NCBI GenBank assembly: GCA_023434665.1
Contig: JAEYSM010000086.1
Location: 39,603-103,602 of the forward strand
From: Bacteroidota bacterium
GTDB taxonomy: Bacteria; Bacteroidota; Bacteroidia; Bacteroidales; Lentimicrobiaceae
Direction: 5' to 3'
Length of the DNA: 64,000 nt
Position numbers and translations under genes: made by a program. The notes under the pieces were generated by a model that saw only the letters and a program-made list of their open reading frames with translations, was not told the DNA's origin and did no database searches. This document shows positions 17,992 through 26,943 of the stretch, piece after piece. Position 1 is the first letter of the stretch. Each line of letters opens with the position of its first letter.

Positions 17992-19749
17992 TGCAGCTTC
18001 ACTAATAATCACTTCAGGGTTGATATTCTCTAATCCATCCGATATCACTTTTCCAATTTCAGGATAAGTATTTTTCAATGCATTCAAATGATTGTAAAGA
18101 TCAATAGTTAATTCTTCAGAGTCTGAATTCTTTGCTGATAACTCGAGAATTTCAAGCATTAGCAACCATTCTTTTGGATATGATACTTTTATGGTGTTCC
18201 ATATTTCATTTAAGGAAATTGAAATATCATTCCTGTTTTCTCTTAATTCCCTTACTTTTTGATAATAACCAAACAGAAGCTTGTCGCTTTCAGTATAATT
18301 GATTTTATGAGTGGTTTCAGAAGGCTTTTTATAAGTTAATCCAAACGCTGAGGGATCTGCAGGGCCTGGGAATCCTGAAACAATCTCAGCTCCAATAGCC
18401 ATATCATATCTTCCCCATTCGGGCTTAAAAAGTAACTCGTCGTGATAAGTCACTGTGCAGTTATTAAAGGTAAGTATAAGGGTCTTTTCGTCAATTCTCC
18501 TCCTGGTTTGATAAACGCCTGAAACTTTAATCCCACTCACAAATTCAAGCTCGGTTGGTCGGCTTTCAATAATTCCGATTTCTTCAAGCTCTGAATCATT
18601 TAGAAGATAAAGTGGTTTTGCAGAATTAATCAGCGATCCTACCGGAGTGCCAAAGCCATCTTTATGAAAGATCTTACCATGACCCGGTAGTTCTTTATTA
18701 TCATAAGAAAGTGCTGTTTGTCCGGATGTTCTTAAATAGATGACCTTGTCATCTTCAATAAGGCAATTTTCAAAAGTACCTGATATTTCAAGTCCGGAGT
18801 CCAATACAAGACAGGCTGTGTTTTTAGATTTTTCAGCTTTTTCTACAGCACTAATACCTCCGGTGCGAAGAGCCATTTTATCAGCAAATTCATTCAGAAC
18901 GTCAGATAGATGCTTAAAATCTGGTGTTACAAATAAATGTGGTTGTTGTGTAGTTATGTCAAAATTATATTGAGCTGCTTCTATTGTATAAGGAATCTTC
19001 TTGACATGTTCCTTAAGGCAATTATAACTCTCACCAATGGATGACAACAAACCTGCACCATAAATTTTGGGTTTACGCAAATCTCCTATTAATCCATATT
19101 CTACTGTCCACCAATGTAGATTTCGTATTAGGGCCATTTCAGAAGGTTCTCCCATGCTTGAACTGATATAATCCAAGTGCTTTACAGCTTTTTCGATCTC
19201 ACTTCGTGAAGTATATGGATCGGCTTTAAGAATTGATAGATGTCTAACTGCTTCATAGAGTTCATAATCTCTTGCAGAAGAGAAGGCTTTAGAACCTATT
19301 TTCCCAAAAAATTGAAGGTACTGTGAATATTCTTCATCTGCTATAATGGGTGCATGTCCTGCTGCTTCATGAATAATATCAGGAGCAGGAGTGTATTCAA
19401 TTTGATCTATGGGCCGTATATCTGCAGCAATAACAAGAACTCTGTAGGCCTGAAATTCCATGAAAGCGGAAGGTGGAATAAACCCATCAACAGCAACTGC
19501 TGCCCATCCGATTTCTTTTAATATTCGGTTCATTCCGTACATATGCGGAATTTGATCAATGCTTATTCCGGTTTTGCTTAAACCATCTACATAAGAACCG
19601 TGTGCCACTTTACTTAAAAACCTTACATTCTGACGCATGACATAACGCCATACAGCATGATCTCTGAATGTATATTCATTGTAGGGCTGTTCGATAACCA
19701 GACTCATTAAATGAGAAGGAAGTTTATCAAGAACTTCGTTCATTTCCAT
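17977..19749 (-). CDS. phhA: Phenylalanine (aromatic amino acid) hydroxylase with long C-terminal extension
   Basis: Pterin- and Fe-dependent hydroxylase that makes tyrosine from phenylalanine. 590 residues, twice the length of the proteobacterial enzyme. The catalytic domain covers about residues 20-310. Iron ligands are H127 and H132 in PDIIHEAAGHAPII and E217 in LHWWTVEYGL. The roughly 280 residues after it contain beta-rich segments (for example VKVSGVYQTRRRIDEKTLILTFNNC) and a helical end; I recognise no known domain there. Long hydroxylases of this kind occur in Bacteroidota. It faces the hmgA-hppD-fah cluster and completes Phe-to-fumarate degradation with it. Confidence 0.93.
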   Translation of the reverse strand: MEMNEVLDKLPSHLMSLVIEQPYNEYTFRDHAVWRYVMRQNVRFLSKVAHGSYVDGLSKTGISIDQIPHMYGMNRILKEIGWAAVAVDGFIPPSAFMEFQAYRVLVIAADIRPIDQIEYTPAPDIIHEAAGHAPIIADEEYSQYLQFFGKIGSKAFSSARDYELYEAVRHLSILKADPYTSRSEIEKAVKHLDYISSSMGEPSEMALIRNLHWWTVEYGLIGDLRKPKIYGAGLLSSIGESYNCLKEHVKKIPYTIEAAQYNFDITTQQPHLFVTPDFKHLSDVLNEFADKMALRTGGISAVEKAEKSKNTACLVLDSGLEISGTFENCLIEDDKVIYLRTSGQTALSYDNKELPGHGKIFHKDGFGTPVGSLINSAKPLYLLNDSELEEIGIIESRPTELEFVSGIKVSGVYQTRRRIDEKTLILTFNNCTVTYHDELLFKPEWGRYDMAIGAEIVSGFPGPADPSAFGLTYKKPSETTHKINYTESDKLLFGYYQKVRELRENRNDISISLNEIWNTIKVSYPKEWLLMLEILELSAKNSDSEELTIDLYNHLNALKNTYPEIGKVISDGLENINPEVIISEAASRGK

Positions 19750-19792
19750 AGAGCGATGTATTACATTTGCTTAAAAATAACTCTCTATTACC

Positions 19793-21046
19793 TTGGATAA
19801 TAACATTAAAAGAAGAATTAAAGTTTATGCCGCGTTACCGGTTTTAAACGAGTTTAACAATATCTTTAAAATTATTGATGATCTGCTTTCTCAGGAGGAT
19901 GTTAATATGCACCTTGTGGTCTGCGTTAATCAACCTGACGAATGGTGGAATTTAGATAAAAGAATTTCTATTTGCCTGGAAAATCAAAAAACAATAGAGT
20001 ATATCGCATCCATAGGTGATAAACGTATAACTTGTATAGATAAAAGTTCTAAAGGAAAGGGGTGGATAGGTAAAAAGCATGGTGTAGGTTTTGCAAGAAA
20101 GGTTGCAATGGATATGGCCAGCGAACTCGCAGATGAAGAAGATTTAATTATCACTGCTGATGCCGATACATTGTATAATCCCGGGTATGTTAAGGCGGTG
20201 CTCAATGCTTTTAATAAATACCCTGATTCCATTGGTTTTTCAGCCCCATATTATCATTTATTGACAGGTGATGAGATAACTGATAAGTGTATGCTCAGGT
20301 ATGAGATTTATATGAGAAATTATGCCCTTAACATGTTGCTTATCGAAAATCCCTATGCCTTTTCTGCTATTGGTTCAGGGATGGCTTGTCGTGTAAAAAT
20401 TTATCGGAAAGTGCGGGGAATCACCCCTAAGATGAGTGGGGAGGATTTTTATTTCATTCAGAAATTAAGAAAAGCTGGGAAGATAATAGTTGATTGTGAT
20501 GAAATGATTTTCCCTGGTAGCAGATTTTCAGACAGGGTATACTTTGGGACAGGACCAGCAATGATTAAAGGTAGAGCCGGGGATTGGAGCAGTTACCCAA
20601 TTTATAAACAAGATCAGTTTCTTGAGATAAAAGCTTCATTTGACAGATTTGGTGAGCTATTTAAACAAGATGTTACAACGCCCTTAGATACTTTTTTGCT
20701 TAATGATATAGGTAGTAATAGTGATGATGTTAGTAAAATATGGAATCCTCTTAGAGATAATTGTCAAAATGAAAAATCATTTATTAAAGCTGCTATTCAA
20801 AAAGTTGATGGTTTAAAGATTCTGCAATATTTGAAATCTTCGGAAATGAATTGTAAGGAAAGTAATGAGTTCAGACTGAAGGAATTCCTTTGTCGGAACT
20901 TTAATCCAGGAGAGGAGATTATTGATGTTTTGGAAAGGCTTTTAGAAGTAGGCTTTATGCGATCAGAAGTAAAGGACTTAAACCTGATCAGAGATTTTAT
21001 GTTTGTAAATGAAAGGAAATTGCAAAAGCTATCAGGATCCGTTTAA
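19793..21046 (+). CDS. Family 2 glycosyltransferase
   Basis: 417 residues. The GT-A fold is indicated by the start VYAALPVLNEFNNIFKIIDDLL and the DxD-type motif ITADADTLYNPGYV (near residue 120), plus GEDFYFIQKLRKAGKI further on. There is no ATG before the conserved N-terminus: the frame opens at a stop codon 12 bases upstream of TTG 19793, so TTG is the likely start. Donor and acceptor are unknown. It is divergent from the hydroxylase gene (43-base gap) and lies 10 bases before miaA, so probably co-transcribed with it. Confidence 0.82.
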   Translation: MDNNIKRRIKVYAALPVLNEFNNIFKIIDDLLSQEDVNMHLVVCVNQPDEWWNLDKRISICLENQKTIEYIASIGDKRITCIDKSSKGKGWIGKKHGVGFARKVAMDMASELADEEDLIITADADTLYNPGYVKAVLNAFNKYPDSIGFSAPYYHLLTGDEITDKCMLRYEIYMRNYALNMLLIENPYAFSAIGSGMACRVKIYRKVRGITPKMSGEDFYFIQKLRKAGKIIVDCDEMIFPGSRFSDRVYFGTGPAMIKGRAGDWSSYPIYKQDQFLEIKASFDRFGELFKQDVTTPLDTFLLNDIGSNSDDVSKIWNPLRDNCQNEKSFIKAAIQKVDGLKILQYLKSSEMNCKESNEFRLKEFLCRNFNPGEEIIDVLERLLEVGFMRSEVKDLNLIRDFMFVNERKLQKLSGSV

Positions 21047-21056
21047 TATATTTTTA

Positions 21057-22028
21057 ATGAAACCAATAATTGTCATACTGGGACCCACTGCAACCGGAAA
21101 AACCAAACTTGCAGTTCATATAGCACAACACATTGGTGGAGAAATACTGTCGGCTGATTCCAGACAAGTTTATAAAGGAATGGATATTGGCACTGGAAAA
21201 GATTTAGCAGAATATAAGGGTGTGAATTATCATCTTATTGATATTCTTGAAGCAGGGCAGCAGTATAGCTTGTTCAATTATAAAAATGATTTTGAGAAGG
21301 CACTTGAGAAAATCAGACAAAAGGATAAATGGCCGGTTGTTTGCGGTGGCAGCGGTATGTATCTGGAAGTGGCTTTAGGTTTATATAATTTAAAGGAAGT
21401 TAAAGTGAATAATCACTTTAGAGAAAGAGCGGAGAAGCTTACAAATGAAGAGTTGATATCAGAACTTGAGAAACTCAAAAAGGTTCACAATAAAACAGAT
21501 TTTCTTGAAAGGGACAGATTGTTAAGGGCTCTTGAAATAGCACTTGAAGAAAATAGTTTATCCGCATCAAGTAGTCAACTCTTGATTAATAATATTAGTT
21601 CTGAAGGTGACAAATCATATCACCAACCGGAACATGTCACAGGTTATGATCAGCAGCCGAGGACTACGCTTATTTATGGAGTGGATGCATCAAGGCAAGA
21701 AATACGAGAGACGATAACAAAGAGGTTAAAGGATAGACTCAATGAAGGCCTTATTGAAGAAGTTAAAGTCCTTCATTCGAATGGCCTGAGTTATGAATCA
21801 CTGAAATATTACGGATTGGAGTACAAATATATTGCGATGTATCTTCTCAACGAGTTAGACTATAACCAGATGTTTGCATTGTTGAATACAGCGATACATC
21901 AATTTGCAAAACGCCAAATGACTTGGTACAGAAGGATGGAGAAGAGAGGAATTAAAATAAAGTGGTTGCCTAATGACTCTGATGTATTTCTTTCTGTAAT
22001 CACTGAAGATATCAGAAGCTCCATTTAA
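21057..22028 (+). CDS. miaA: tRNA dimethylallyltransferase
   Basis: Adds a dimethylallyl group to A37 of tRNAs reading UNN codons. 323 residues from the ATG at 21057. This start places the P-loop GPTATGKT at residues 9-16 and avoids overlapping the glycosyltransferase gene, unlike an ATG at 21009. Other motifs are DSRQVYKGMDIGTGKD, CGGSGMYLEVAL, and FLERDRLLRALEIA. A stretch of roughly 25 polar residues after that last motif (SLSASSSQLLINNISSEGDK onward) is not usual for the family. Its stop shares the bases TTAA with the stop of the convergent acyltransferase. Confidence 0.93.
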   Translation: MKPIIVILGPTATGKTKLAVHIAQHIGGEILSADSRQVYKGMDIGTGKDLAEYKGVNYHLIDILEAGQQYSLFNYKNDFEKALEKIRQKDKWPVVCGGSGMYLEVALGLYNLKEVKVNNHFRERAEKLTNEELISELEKLKKVHNKTDFLERDRLLRALEIALEENSLSASSSQLLINNISSEGDKSYHQPEHVTGYDQQPRTTLIYGVDASRQEIRETITKRLKDRLNEGLIEEVKVLHSNGLSYESLKYYGLEYKYIAMYLLNELDYNQMFALLNTAIHQFAKRQMTWYRRMEKRGIKIKWLPNDSDVFLSVITEDIRSSI

Positions 22029-22909
22029 GGATGTTTCCAACGCTTATGCGACCATAACCATGCAACAGGATTATCTCTGATATCCTTTTCGAGAAATCGA
22101 GCGTACTCGCTCAAAATAAAGTTTTCTGCTTTAAGCTTATTAGAGGTTTCATTTAAAATTGGCTGATAGTCAATAGGGATAAGCTTCAATGTGTAATAAC
22201 CTCTTGACATTTTTTTAATTGAAATGTAAACAATAGCAGATTTTGTTGCTATAGCCAACTTTGCGCCACCAGTGAAAAAAGTAGTTTTCTGATTCAGGAA
22301 GTTGAATTCGGATGCATTATCAACTCTGGTAGGGGATTGGTCGCCTATGAAAATATAGAAGTTTCTTTTATTAGCTGTGTTAAGGATGAATCTGGCAGCA
22401 TTTGACATTGATAATAATCTCATTCCAAACCTGCTTCTGATCTTAGTGATAACTCCTTCAGCAACTTTGCTTCTTAATGGTTTATAAAGCGTGTAAACAG
22501 GATCCTTTTCTAGTGATGGTAAAAGACCAAGCCATTCCCAATTACCAATATGTCCAGTCAATCCAATTACAGTTTTATCCTGTTGATGATATTGATTAAT
22601 GAGCTCTATATTCTCAACTCTGTATCTTTTAACGAATTCGGCGTGCGATAATGAAATACCTTTTACTACTTCAATAAAAACATCAGAGAAATGTTTATAA
22701 AAGCCTCTGGTCAAGGAACTTATTTCATTGTATTTCAATTCGGGAAATGAACGGCACAGATTTTGGATTATTACATTTTTACGATATCCAATTACCCGGA
22801 AGATAAAAAATGCAAAAAATGAAGACTTGATATATAGAAGATTAAAAGGCAGAAAACTTAATAGCCGGGCAAAATTAAATAGAAGCGATGATAGGAGTCG
22901 GGTAAACAT
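22025..22909 (-). CDS. Lysophospholipid/lipid A acyltransferase (LpxL/HtrB family)
   Basis: Acylates lipid A at the inner membrane. 294 residues from the ATG at 22909; an in-frame ATG 60 bases upstream would read into the tRNA-Arg gene and is rejected. An N-terminal hydrophobic stretch (LLSFLPFNLLYIKSSFFAFFIF) anchors the protein. The HxxxxE catalytic motif is HIGNWEW, and DQSPTR plus the FFTGGAKLAIATKSAIVYI region match the family. The gene is just downstream of tRNA-Arg. Confidence 0.9.
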   Translation of the reverse strand: MFTRLLSSLLFNFARLLSFLPFNLLYIKSSFFAFFIFRVIGYRKNVIIQNLCRSFPELKYNEISSLTRGFYKHFSDVFIEVVKGISLSHAEFVKRYRVENIELINQYHQQDKTVIGLTGHIGNWEWLGLLPSLEKDPVYTLYKPLRSKVAEGVITKIRSRFGMRLLSMSNAARFILNTANKRNFYIFIGDQSPTRVDNASEFNFLNQKTTFFTGGAKLAIATKSAIVYISIKKMSRGYYTLKLIPIDYQPILNETSNKLKAENFILSEYARFLEKDIRDNPVAWLWSHKRWKHP

Positions 22910-22937
22910 GCATTGCTGGCTTCTGTGAAATGATTTG

Positions 22938-23011
22938 TGATCCGGACAGGATTCGAACCTGTGACCCACAGCTTAGAAGGCTGTTGCTCTATCCAGCTGA
23001 GCTACCGGACC
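22938..23011 (-). tRNA. tRNA-Arg (anticodon TCT)
   Basis: 74-base cloverleaf. The acceptor stem GGTCCGG pairs with CCGGATC (one G-U), the anticodon loop is CTTCTAA, the T loop is GGTTCGAATC, and the discriminator is A. The 3' CCA is not encoded. Confidence 0.97.
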
Positions 23012-23052
23012 ATAACCTGAATTTTAACAATCAGGGCTGTTGAATTCGCCTG

Positions 23053-23060
23053 CAAAGGTA
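23053..23060 (-). promoter_or_regulatory. Candidate -7 box for tRNA-Arg
   Basis: TACCTTTG on the minus strand, 41 bases before the tRNA 5' end; a perfect TAnnTTTG match. The -33 region is not clear. Confidence 0.55.
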
Positions 23061-23163
23061 ATAAAAAGAAATAATTCAAGCACTCTGAGAGAAATATTTT
23101 AAACTATCTATTAATTTTTCGGTTTATGGTGGGTTACTTTTTCGAGATTTTGACATAAAAGGA

Positions 23164-23192
23164 TAAATTACATTAAGATTTTGTGTAATTTA
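23164..23192. promoter_or_regulatory. Inverted repeat upstream of the response regulator
   Basis: Arms TAAATTACA and TGTAATTTA, nine perfect pairs with an eleven-base spacer, ending 34 bases before the ATG at 23227. It could be an operator or a leader hairpin. Confidence 0.45.
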
Positions 23193-23226
23193 GCTATGCA
23201 ATCTTGATGTCAACAAGTATAACAAA

Positions 23227-23682
23227 ATGAAACAACTACTATTCACAGATTTTCAGCAGCCTTCGAATGCTAAAATCTATGATTGGCATGGAAAAACAAT
23301 ATTGATTGCTGAGGATACTGATTGCAGTTTCCTTTATCTAAAGACAATTCTGCGGCATACTAATGCTGAAATTCTGTGGGCATCGTCAGGAGACGAAGCT
23401 ATCAATATAGTTAGAGAAAAGAAGAATATTGATCTGGTTCTGATGGATATTAATATGCCGGGTATTAACGGTTTCGATGCAACCATTGCCATTCATAGTA
23501 TAAGAAAAGATCTGCCTGTCATTGCCCAGACTGCTTATGTTTATGATAATGAAGTAGAGCTTTGTTATGCCTCCGGCTGTTCTGATTATATTGCAAAGCC
23601 CATTGATAAGCATATGCTTTTAGAGAAAATGAGTGTTTTCCTCGGGTCTGGTGTTAGTGCACAAACTAGTACTATAAAATAA
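23227..23682 (+). CDS. Single-domain response regulator (CheY-like receiver)
   Basis: 151 residues, receiver domain only, with no output domain. The acidic pocket is E29/D30 in LIAED, the phosphoacceptor is D74 in LVLMDINMPG, the conserved Thr is in AQTAY, and the Lys is K124 in YIAKPID. The first 20 residues precede the fold. There is no partner kinase next to it, so its partner is unknown; a phosphorelay or sensor-kinase link is likely for stand-alone receivers. Confidence 0.9.
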   Translation: MKQLLFTDFQQPSNAKIYDWHGKTILIAEDTDCSFLYLKTILRHTNAEILWASSGDEAINIVREKKNIDLVLMDINMPGINGFDATIAIHSIRKDLPVIAQTAYVYDNEVELCYASGCSDYIAKPIDKHMLLEKMSVFLGSGVSAQTSTIK

Positions 23683-23741
23683 GAATTCAGATCTTTATCT
23701 CTTAACATTTGTCATTCTCCCTTTAGTTAAAATCTTCTTTT

Positions 23742-23763
23742 GGATTATCAATCCTGATTTTTT
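23742..23763 (+). terminator. Possible weak terminator after the response regulator
   Basis: Stem GGATT/AATCC with a three-base loop, followed closely by a run of T. The stem is short. The rest of the 300 bases up to the tRNA promoter shows no gene. Confidence 0.35.
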
Positions 23764-23980
23764 CGTGTTATCATTATATTAAGTTTTTTTTTGACAAATA
23801 TTCACTACATCTTAAAGATTCAGAGAAGATTCAACTTCTTTAAAATCGGAAAGTGCTCTTTTAACATGTCTTTACTTGACATAATCTGAGTTAATTTATT
23901 AAGATTAACCCGTAATTTGCAATTCCTGGCTTATTATTTAAAAAAAAAGTACAAGTATTGGGGTTAAATCGAAAAATAAA

Positions 23981-24011
23981 TTTGTTAATTAGGATTCCTT
24001 TTGTACTTTTG
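23981..24011 (+). promoter_or_regulatory. Promoter of the tRNA-Ser/tRNA-Pro unit
   Basis: TTTG (23981-23984), 19 bases, then TACTTTTG (24004-24011). This fits the Bacteroidota housekeeping promoter TTTG-N19-21-TAnnTTTG exactly, ending 10 bases before the mature tRNA-Ser. Confidence 0.85.
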
Positions 24012-24021
24012 CACTCCCGTT

Positions 24022-24108
24022 GGTGAGGTGGGTGAGTGGCTTAAACCAACAGTTTGCTAAACTGTCGTACTGGAAACGGTACCGGGGGTTCGAATCCCCC
24101 CCTCACCG
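24022..24108 (+). tRNA. tRNA-Ser (anticodon GCT)
   Basis: 87 bases with the long variable arm of serine tRNAs (CGTACTGGAAACGGTACC). Acceptor GGTGAGG pairs with CCTCACC, anticodon loop TTGCTAA, discriminator G. The full CCA is not encoded. Confidence 0.96.
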
Positions 24109-24125
24109 CAAGGCCGACATAATTT

Positions 24126-24200
24126 CGGGGCGTAGCGCAGTCCGGCTAGCGCACCTGGTTTGGGACCAGGGGGTCGAAGGTTCGAATCCTTTCGCCCCGA
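24126..24200 (+). tRNA. tRNA-Pro (anticodon TGG)
   Basis: 75 bases. Acceptor CGGGGCG pairs with CGCCCCG, anticodon loop TTTGGGA flanked by CCTGG/CCAGG, discriminator A. It is 17 bases after tRNA-Ser and shares its promoter and terminator. Confidence 0.96.
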
Positions 24201-24206
24201 CTCTTT

Positions 24207-24240
24207 AAAGTGCTGATTCTTAATGAGTCAGCACTTTTTT
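24207..24240 (+). terminator. Intrinsic terminator of the tRNA-Ser/Pro unit
   Basis: Ten-pair stem AAAGTGCTGA/TCAGCACTTT that can extend inward, followed by T residues, seven bases after tRNA-Pro. Confidence 0.9.
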
Positions 24241-24436
24241 ATTTGTTTAACCATAATAAATATCCAAATCCGCTTTATTGAGCGTTCCTGCTGGTACCGG
24301 TAATAAGACTTTAACTTCAATTCAAAGATTCATACTATATGTGATTGGATGGTACACCCAATTATAATTGAAGGTAGCTGCTTATAAAAAACTTGAAGAC
24401 CAATGGATTGTTATAGAGTGAACAACTAAAAACAGA

Positions 24437-26932
24437 ATGGAAAAGAATAAGTCTGAATTTCAAACCTCTGAAGCACAAACTCGTTATGCTTGTCCCATGG
24501 AATGTGAAGGTGATAAAACATACAGAGATCCTGGATCATGTCCTGTTTGCGGTATGTTTCTAAAGCCTGCAAATGAGGTTCGTCAAATGAACCAAAATAA
24601 ACTGAGAGAAAAGTGGTACTGTCCAATGAAATGTGAGGGAGACACTTTATATGATCAACCTGGTCGTTGTCCGGTTTGCAAAATGTTCCTGGTATCGACA
24701 AATGATAAAACTGCTGCCGAAAGATGGAAGAATGTTACACAAGTTGTCCCTTCCTCTGATGCTGACAAGACTTCTTCTGGTGGTAAGAGCCAGTCTGGTG
24801 ATTCTTATTATTGCCCAATGCGGTGCGAAGGTGATAAAACTTACAATAAGCCTGGTTATTGTCCTGTTTGTGGTATGCATCTAATTAAAGAGGAGACTTA
24901 TGGTAAAAAGTCTGAGACAGGAAATCAGGAGGACATTGCATACAAAAGGATGCTTCAGAAATTTATTATAGCTGTAGTCTTTACGATTCCTGTTTTTGTT
25001 ATTGGTACGGGTGAGATGATTCCCCAGATGCATGACTTTTTAGTGAAATATAACCAAATAACTGGATGGATCGCATTCTTATTTTCAATACCAGTTGTAT
25101 TCTATTCGGGTTGGCAATTTTTTATTAGAGGATATAACTCTGTGAGAAGGCGGTCCCCAAATATGTGGACACTGATTAGCCTCGGTGTTGGAGCCGCCTT
25201 CATTTTCAGTGTATTTGGCCTGCTATTCCCCGGACTATTTCCTGATCAGTTCAGGGATATGACAGGGAAGGTACATTTATATTTTGAAGCCGCAACTGTA
25301 ATTCTAACTCTGGTGCTCCTGGGTCAGGTAATGGAATTACGTGCCCATGCTAGAACTTCATCAGCAATAAAATCATTGTTAAATCTTGCCCCGGCAATGG
25401 CTCGGATAATCAGAGAAAATAGTGAAGAAGAACTAATTCCGCTGAATCAGGTTATTGTCGGTAATTTTTTACGTGTACGACCAGGGGAAAAAATTCCGGT
25501 AGACGGAATTATTACTGAGGGTGATGCAATACTTGATGAAAGTATGATTACCGGTGAATCTATGCCAGTTGAAAAGGAAGTTGGTGATAAAGTAACTGGT
25601 GGAACTCTGAATGGGAAATCAACATTTATTATGAAGGCTGAAAAAGTCGGTCTGGATACGCTTCTTGCAAGAATTGTTCAGCTTGTTAATGAAGCCAGTC
25701 GTTCGAGAGCACCAATTCAACGTTTGGCTGATATTGTAGCTAAATATTTTGTTCAGATTATTATTGCTATTTCTCTGATAACTTTTATGGTATGGGCATT
25801 CTTCGGTCCTGAACCAGTTTATGTTTATGCTTTTGTAAATGCTGTTTCAGTCCTGATAATTGCATGCCCCTGTGCTCTTGGACTTGCAACTCCTATGTCA
25901 ATAATGGTTGGAACAGGGAGAGGTGCCCAATCAGGAATTCTTGTCAAAGATGCACGGGCAATGGAAGAATTCAGCAAAGTAAATACATTACTGGTTGATA
26001 AAACAGGAACCATAACAGAAGGCAAACCTGCTTTTCAGAACTCAATAACATTTGGAGCTTTAAAAGATCATGAAGTTTTACAATATGCAGCTTCAGTGGA
26101 TGCACATAGTGAGCATCCATTGGCAGAAGCAATAGCTAAAGGTGCAAAAGAGAGGAATTTAAACATTCTTAATGTAGTTGATTTCAAAGCTATAACCGGC
26201 AGGGGAGTTGAAGGAGTGGTTGAAAGTAAGAAAGTATTGCTTGGAAATAACCGTTTGTTAGACGAAGTTTCAGCTAGATTGGAAGAGTCGCAGAAAACAA
26301 TAGTTAGCGAATGGCAGAGTATGGGACATACAGTAATGTACTTGATTATAGAGGGTAAAGTAGAAGGAATTGTAAGTGTGGCTGATCGGATTAAAGAAAC
26401 TTCTCATAAGGCTATACGTGATCTGAAGAAAATGGGGGTTAAAGTAATTATGTTAACAGGTGATAATGAATTGACTGCTAAAGCAGTAGCAGATAAATTG
26501 CACCTTGACGGCTATAAGGCCGATTGCTTACCCGAAGAAAAGTACGAAATTGTAAAAAAACTACAGGCAGAAGGAGACTTTGTCGGAATGGCGGGTGATG
26601 GGATAAATGATGCTCCTGCGCTTGCTCAGGCCAATATAGGAATAGCTATGGGCACAGGTACTGATATAGCGATGGAAAGCGCTGAAATTACACTCGTAAG
26701 TGGTGATTTGAATGGAATTGCACGAGCTAAAAAACTGAGCAGAGATGTTATGAGGAATATAAAGGAAAATCTATTCTTTGCTTTTATTTATAATATCCTT
26801 GGAGTCCCAATCGCTGCTGGATTATTATTTCCATTTTTTGGCATTTTATTAAGTCCTATGATTGCTGCTGTTGCTATGAGCTTTAGTTCTGTCTCAGTAA
26901 TTGCTAATTCATTAAGATTGAGAGCGAAATAG
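24437..26932 (+). CDS. Copper/heavy-metal P1B-type ATPase with three N-terminal metal-binding repeats
   Basis: Exports a soft metal cation, probably copper, across the inner membrane. 831 residues. Three copies of a short Cys-rich domain, pattern YxCPMxCEGDxxYxxPGxCPVCxMxL, lie at residues 17-43, 61-86 and 125-150, followed by the membrane core. Core motifs are TGES in MITGESMPVEKE, the CPC motif in IIACPCALGLATP (near 476), phosphorylated Asp in VDKTGTITEGKP (near 521), HSEHPLAEA, and MAGDGINDAPALAQA. CPC and HP together mark a Cu-type P1B pump. Classical MxCxxC ferredoxin-like domains are absent. Confidence 0.95.
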   Translation: MEKNKSEFQTSEAQTRYACPMECEGDKTYRDPGSCPVCGMFLKPANEVRQMNQNKLREKWYCPMKCEGDTLYDQPGRCPVCKMFLVSTNDKTAAERWKNVTQVVPSSDADKTSSGGKSQSGDSYYCPMRCEGDKTYNKPGYCPVCGMHLIKEETYGKKSETGNQEDIAYKRMLQKFIIAVVFTIPVFVIGTGEMIPQMHDFLVKYNQITGWIAFLFSIPVVFYSGWQFFIRGYNSVRRRSPNMWTLISLGVGAAFIFSVFGLLFPGLFPDQFRDMTGKVHLYFEAATVILTLVLLGQVMELRAHARTSSAIKSLLNLAPAMARIIRENSEEELIPLNQVIVGNFLRVRPGEKIPVDGIITEGDAILDESMITGESMPVEKEVGDKVTGGTLNGKSTFIMKAEKVGLDTLLARIVQLVNEASRSRAPIQRLADIVAKYFVQIIIAISLITFMVWAFFGPEPVYVYAFVNAVSVLIIACPCALGLATPMSIMVGTGRGAQSGILVKDARAMEEFSKVNTLLVDKTGTITEGKPAFQNSITFGALKDHEVLQYAASVDAHSEHPLAEAIAKGAKERNLNILNVVDFKAITGRGVEGVVESKKVLLGNNRLLDEVSARLEESQKTIVSEWQSMGHTVMYLIIEGKVEGIVSVADRIKETSHKAIRDLKKMGVKVIMLTGDNELTAKAVADKLHLDGYKADCLPEEKYEIVKKLQAEGDFVGMAGDGINDAPALAQANIGIAMGTGTDIAMESAEITLVSGDLNGIARAKKLSRDVMRNIKENLFFAFIYNILGVPIAAGLLFPFFGILLSPMIAAVAMSFSSVSVIANSLRLRAK

Positions 26933-26943
26933 TAAAAATTGAC

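Noticed and set aside
21009..21056. Upstream start for miaA
   Set aside because: It overlaps the glycosyltransferase gene and adds residues before the usual P-loop N-terminus.
22910..22969. N-terminal extension of the lipid A acyltransferase
   Set aside because: It would translate part of tRNA-Arg; the ATG at 22909 starts at the conserved region.
24020..24208. 62-codon frame across the tRNA region
   Set aside because: It reads straight through tRNA-Ser and tRNA-Pro, which explain the sequence fully.
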